A DNA stretch of 64,000 nt from Chloroflexota bacterium (GTDB taxonomy: Bacteria > Chloroflexota > Anaerolineae > Anaerolineales > UBA11579), in NCBI GenBank assembly GCA_013112575.1, contig JABFGG010000013.1, forward strand, positions 49,883-113,882. Direction: 5' to 3'. The notes under the pieces are model-generated. The model searched no databases. It saw only the letters and a list, made by a program, of their open reading frames with translations, and had not been told where the DNA came from. Below are positions 60,890-64,000 of this stretch, piece by piece; position 1 is the first letter of the stretch, and every line of letters starts with the position of its first letter. The position numbers were made by a program, and so were the translations under genes.

Positions 60890-62356
60890 TCAGGCAGTTG
60901 AAGGGCAGTTATCGGCCACGGGCAAGCAGAAGGTAATTGTCGTGCCCCTGCCTTCCACACTCTCAGCGATGACGCGCCCCTTATGGGCTGAGATCAAAGA
61001 CTGCACAATCGATAAGCCCAGTCCTGATTCCCCCAGGTTGCGGTTACGGGATGTGTCAACACGATAAAAACGCTCAAAAATGAGCGGCAATTGCTGCGCA
61101 GGGATGCCTGGTCCTTGATCGCTGATCGTGCAAAGGACCTCGTCCCCATCTCTCCGGACATCTACAGAGACCGTGGAACCATCTGGGGCGAAGCGGATGG
61201 CGTTGTCGAGCACATTATCCAGCACCTGCGTTAAGCGATCTGCATCCCCCAGGACTTTGGCCTGTTTCTCAGCTTTGACATTTATTTTTACCCGGCGGGG
61301 TGCCGCCAATGCTGACAGACTGTCACAGCGGGCGCGTACCAGTTTTCCCAGGTCTATACTTTCAAGTTCCAGATTCAGAGCGCCGGCATCAGCGCGCGTC
61401 AAGATGAGTAGATCGTTGACCAGGCGTATCAGCCGGCTGGTTTCCCGCTGCATGGATGCCAGTAATGGGCCGCGGCCCTCAAGATCATCAAGGGCGCCAT
61501 CCTCCAACGTTTCGATCGTGCCGTTGATCACGGTTAACGGTGTGCGCAACTCGTGTGTGACATCCGCAATGAAGGCGTTCTTGGCCTCGTCGGACTGACG
61601 CAGGTTGGCGGTCATCTCATTAAAGGCTTCGCCCAGGTTGTGCAGTTCGCGAATGCCACTGTTTGCAGGGACATGTTGCTCCAGGTCCCCCCCGGCCACA
61701 GAGCTGGCAGCTTGCACCAACCCCTCAAGTGGGCGGGCAATGCGCCTAGTCAGGAACACTCCGGCTATCCCGGCGAGTAAGACCGCAACCAGGCCTGCAC
61801 CTGCCAATTGCAAAACGATCTCTGGGGGGAGACTAGCTGGTGGCAAGGGCGTGGCCAGATAAACGATGTTGCTGACATTGCCTTCCGCATCGAAGACGGC
61901 GGCGGCGGCATATAGGACGCGGCGATCATCGGCAGATGCCACTCTACGAACGGCGGTGGCCGGAGTCCCTTCAAGGGCCGACTGTATCTCAGGTCGTTGG
62001 AGCAAATCGTCGGGCGAGACGAATGCAGCGTTTTCAGCCAGGGGAACTTCTACTTGAAAGCCATTGCTTGTGAGAGGCAGGCCTAATAGGACAGCTCCTT
62101 GTTCCCCCAAGAGACGTGTGTGAATACCCGGCAAGGTGTTGGCTGTTTGCTGATAAAGTTCCTCGGAAGAGGGGGGGAGTGGTGCGCCTTGCACGGTGGA
62201 GGCGGTCAGTTGGGCCTGAGCCAGCAGGTTCTCGCGCTGGGTGTTCAGAAAAAGGGTCTCAACGGACTGCCAGGCCAGCACGCCAGCCAGGGCCATGCCA
62301 AGCAGCAGTACAGCAAAGATGGTCAGGGACAGGCGCAGTTGGATGGGGGTACGCAT
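60890..62356 (-). CDS. HAMP-domain sensor histidine kinase
   Basis: A 488-residue kinase with transmembrane helices at about 8-30 and 180-203 enclosing a 150-residue outside sensor domain. HAMP occupies about 203-256; the H-box AFIADVTHELRTPL has His268. The ATPase has DNAIRFAPDGSTV, DQGPGIPAQQLPLIFERFYR and SGLGLSIVQSLI. Its ATG lies 3 bp after the stop of the response regulator gene, a classic two-component operon. The outside signal is unknown, although the downstream SIMPL gene hints at envelope stress. Confidence 0.95.
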   Translation of the reverse strand: MRTPIQLRLSLTIFAVLLLGMALAGVLAWQSVETLFLNTQRENLLAQAQLTASTVQGAPLPPSSEELYQQTANTLPGIHTRLLGEQGAVLLGLPLTSNGFQVEVPLAENAAFVSPDDLLQRPEIQSALEGTPATAVRRVASADDRRVLYAAAAVFDAEGNVSNIVYLATPLPPASLPPEIVLQLAGAGLVAVLLAGIAGVFLTRRIARPLEGLVQAASSVAGGDLEQHVPANSGIRELHNLGEAFNEMTANLRQSDEAKNAFIADVTHELRTPLTVINGTIETLEDGALDDLEGRGPLLASMQRETSRLIRLVNDLLILTRADAGALNLELESIDLGKLVRARCDSLSALAAPRRVKINVKAEKQAKVLGDADRLTQVLDNVLDNAIRFAPDGSTVSVDVRRDGDEVLCTISDQGPGIPAQQLPLIFERFYRVDTSRNRNLGESGLGLSIVQSLISAHKGRVIAESVEGRGTTITFCLPVADNCPSTA

Positions 62357-62359
62357 GGT

Positions 62360-63052
62360 TCAGGGAATGAAGCGATAACCGATGCCGCGCACGGTCTCAA
62401 TGGCGTCGGCATTTACCGAGGCGGCACGTAGTTTGGCGCGTAGACGCTTGATGGCGCTATCCACGGCGCGGGTGTCCCCGGCAAAATCGTAACCCCAGGC
62501 CTGTTCGAGCAAGCGCTCGCGGGGTAAGACGCGCCCGGCATTGGATAGTAGATGATAGAGTAGGTCGAATTCCAGGCGGGTCAGATCGAGGGTGTGGCTG
62601 TTGGTGATCACGCTGCGTGCATCCACGTCCATTTGCAGGTCGCCGGGACCCTGCAACAAGTTTGAAGGCGGATTTTGTGTGTCGCTGGATTGGGTTCGCC
62701 GCAGTACGGCCTTGATGCGCGCCATCAGTTCGCGCACGCTAAATGGTTTGGTGATGTAGTCGTCGGCACCCAGCTCCAGGCCCACCACGCGGTCGATCTC
62801 TTCGCCGCGGGCGGTGATCATGATGATGGGGACGCCGCTGGTTTGGCGCAATTGGCGGCAGACGTCCAGGCCATCCACTTCGGGGATCATCAGATCGAGC
62901 AAGATCAGGTCTGGGGAGGTTTCATTTGCCAGGCGCAGGGCGGAGGGGCCATCGGCAGCCACCGATACCTCGTAATGGGCTTTGCGCAGGTTATATGCCA
63001 GCAAATCGGTTATGGCAGGTTCGTCGTCCACAACCAGGATCTTGTGTGTCAT
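62360..63052 (-). CDS. OmpR/PhoB-family response regulator
   Basis: About 230 residues from ATG 63050-63052 (MTHKILVVDDEP); an ATG four codons upstream is also possible, and the much longer open frame would start among repeats. The receiver has Asp9/Asp10, phospho-acceptor Asp53 in LLDLMIPEVDG and Lys102 in ITKPFSVREL. The C-terminal Trans_reg_C winged helix contains LTRLEFDLLYHLLSNAGRVL, EQAWGYDF and ETVRGIGYRFIP. It is the partner of the HAMP kinase encoded immediately behind it. Confidence 0.95.
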   Translation of the reverse strand: MTHKILVVDDEPAITDLLAYNLRKAHYEVSVAADGPSALRLANETSPDLILLDLMIPEVDGLDVCRQLRQTSGVPIIMITARGEEIDRVVGLELGADDYITKPFSVRELMARIKAVLRRTQSSDTQNPPSNLLQGPGDLQMDVDARSVITNSHTLDLTRLEFDLLYHLLSNAGRVLPRERLLEQAWGYDFAGDTRAVDSAIKRLRAKLRAASVNADAIETVRGIGYRFIP

Positions 63053-63415
63053 TGATGCCAGCATATCATGATTTTGTGGCAGAACGGTGTCACGGGTCAA
63101 ATCTACGATTTGCCTTAAGAGTTTGCTCGTCCAACCGCAGGTTGGACTCCGGAGTTGGCTTTGCCAACTCCGCAACGTAAAAGTTACCTGTCAAAGCTCA
63201 GCTTTTGCTCAGCTGTTAATGTACTTAATGTAGGGTATGTAGGGTTAAGCACAGTTTTGGCTGGCGGGTTTTTGCCGGAATATAAGATGTGGGGGGTGAA
63301 GAGAAAGAGAGCGGCGTATGTGGCGGTACAGGCGGCGCGCAAGAGCCAAAAAGGGCGAATTAATGTACCCGTATGTACCCTTAATGTAGATTACAATCTT
63401 CTTATTCGATGTTTG
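63053..63415. other. Gene-free spacer with second composite module
   Basis: It contains the palindromes at 63130-63172, a weak CAAAGC-TCA-GCTTTTG stem near 63194-63209, TAATGTA words at 63219-63250, TTGCCGGAATAT at 63272-63283, and the TAATGTA/CCC block at 63360-63388. The distance from the GCCGGAATAT block to the TAATGTA block is identical to that at 58343-58459. One frame stays open across it, but its left part reads repeat DNA and is not convincing protein. Confidence 0.65.
63130..63172. repeat. Pair of palindromes (arms TCCAACC and CGGAGTTGGC)
   Basis: Arm TCCAACC with loop GCA at 63130-63146, and arm CGGAGTTGGC with loop TTT at 63150-63172. The second arm resembles GGAGTTTGGC at 58287, differing by one base in length. 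Confidence 0.75.
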
Positions 63416-63526
63416 AAGGAATCGGCTTTACCTGGAAATGACAACGTAATCCAACTTGCCGATAAGCTCGGCCTTGAGATTTGCGATCATTTAGGGTGGG
63501 AGAAACTCGTTGCGCACGATGGGTGA
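63416..63526 (+). pseudogene. Remnant of an XRE-type helix-turn-helix regulator
   Basis: The frame ends with about 36 residues reading LPGNDNVIQLADKLGL followed by EICDHLGWEKL and a stop. This matches the last two helices of HTH_3/XRE domains (the typical NPSxENIxKLAxALGLxxxDLLG pattern). The recognition helix and everything before it are missing; upstream the frame runs into repeat DNA. It is best read as a broken gene fragment that was left between the second repeat module and the second SDR copy. A short genuine protein cannot be excluded. Confidence 0.5.
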
Positions 63527-63677
63527 CATATCAGCCTTTTATACTATCTAATCCAGCAATCCTGTTTCAAATGCAAACTTGCGACCTTCCTTCGACAAAT
63601 CTGGACTTTCGCCTTTTTTATCAATTTGGCGAAACTCCGGTTAACAGTTATGCTGCCATCTCGCACCGTGTCCCCAC

Positions 63678-64000
63678 TTCGCAACGGTCGCAATATACTG
63701 CTCCCTCAAAGAGTAGAGTCACCCATGAGACGATAAAATGACCTTAGGAGGTTAACATCTCACCGGAAAAACCAGATGAAGTTAAACGCTTGACAGTGAA
63801 GAGACAGCAGGCGCTGGTGTTGGTCACCGGCGCGACCAATGGCATCGGGGCGGCCTCAGCGACAGCCCTCGCTAAGGCTGGGTACCGGGTCATCGTTCAT
63901 GGCCGGAGCGAAGCGCGATGTGCGCTGGTGGTCGAGGCCATCCAGGCTCAGGGTGGTACTGCTCGAGCCGAACTCGCCGATTGTGCTTCGTTGGCCCAGG
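63678..64000 (+). repeat. Second copy of the SDR upstream region and gene start
   Basis: Bases 63678-63789 align without gaps to 58875-58986 (7 differences in 112), and 63790-64000 to 58987-59197 (about 11 differences in 211). The match continues to the window edge. The left ends of both copies start at TTCGCAACGGTCG; the sequences further left are unrelated at first. Confidence 0.9.
63790..64000 (+). CDS. Short-chain dehydrogenase/reductase, copy 2 (cut by window edge)
   Basis: The reading frame from TTG 63790 is open to the window end and encodes the N-terminal 70 residues of an SDR with the same TGATNGIG cofactor loop as copy 1. Of the 11 base changes relative to copy 1, about five are silent and six change residues (for example Q to R twice, D to E, F to C), so neither strong purifying selection nor decay is evident. 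As in copy 1, AGGAGG is 38 bases from the TTG but 5 bases from an in-frame ATC (63757). Confidence 0.8.
   Translation, partial: MTVKRQQALVLVTGATNGIGAASATALAKAGYRVIVHGRSEARCALVVEAIQAQGGTARAELADCASLAQ

Noticed and set aside
63155..63415. The long N-terminal part of the frame ending in the XRE remnant
   Set aside because: It runs through palindromes and TAATGTA repeats that have a non-coding counterpart with a stop codon at 58.37 kb.

Overview
This window looks like a chromosomal segment of an Anaerolineae-type member of Chloroflexota. The evidence is protein style rather than a marker gene. There are many lipoproteins with Pro/Thr-rich linkers of the PTATP kind, membrane-anchored Ser/Thr kinases, a membrane-anchored YvcK, an FHA/winged-helix regulator, multi-GAF sensor kinases, a CPA2 antiporter paired with a PII-like protein, and no recognisable outer-membrane assembly genes. 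The DNA is moderately GC-rich, with several AT-richer single genes that look acquired. I saw no rRNA, tRNA, CRISPR array, prophage or transposase gene.

Layout. 0-5 kb: a DNA-repair pair, an MrfB/YprB-type exonuclease (cut by the left edge) and an MrfA-type helicase with an HNH domain, separated by an opposite-strand FG-GAP propeller gene. 5-10 kb: a PAS-GGDEF-EAL protein, then a CPA2 antiporter with a PII-like partner. 10-18.9 kb: lipoproteins, an SAH-hydrolase-like protein, a GNAT, a cupin, uppP, tgt and a phosphodiester glycosidase. 18.9-26 kb: an SLC13 permease with four RCK_C domains, lysine 6-transaminase, a GAF-PAS kinase and a CpXC protein. 26-30 kb: a lipoprotein, HIT and DinB proteins, and a divergent FHA-regulator/Ser-Thr kinase pair. 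30-37.7 kb: an AAA+/GDPD/GH3 operon, a GT2 enzyme and RecJ. 37.8-45 kb: yvcK and a glycolytic run gap-pgk-kinase-tpiA, then an M50-like peptidase. 45-50 kb: an ArsR/MFS operon with a clear promoter and palindromic operator, upp, and ruvB-DUF2905-queA. 50-57 kb: two large sensor proteins (HD-GYP and histidine kinase) and pyrimidine-nucleoside phosphorylase. 57-64 kb: degV, a tiny zinc-ribbon-like gene, a duplicated short-chain dehydrogenase module, and a response regulator/histidine kinase/SIMPL operon.

The most unusual signal is between the genes. Hairpin-forming palindromes with unrelated arms share one geometry (arm ending in GC, three-base loop, GC), and they cluster around 57.2-58.9 and 63.1 kb. 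There they introduce a composite module (palindromes, a GCCGGAATAT block, a TAATGTA block, variable cargo, then a dehydrogenase) that occurs twice, about 4.8-4.9 kb apart. A second family of 14-base-period intergenic repeats with the vocabulary AGTAATCAGGGATC occurs at four sites. All functional statements are read from sequence motifs by eye; no database search was possible.
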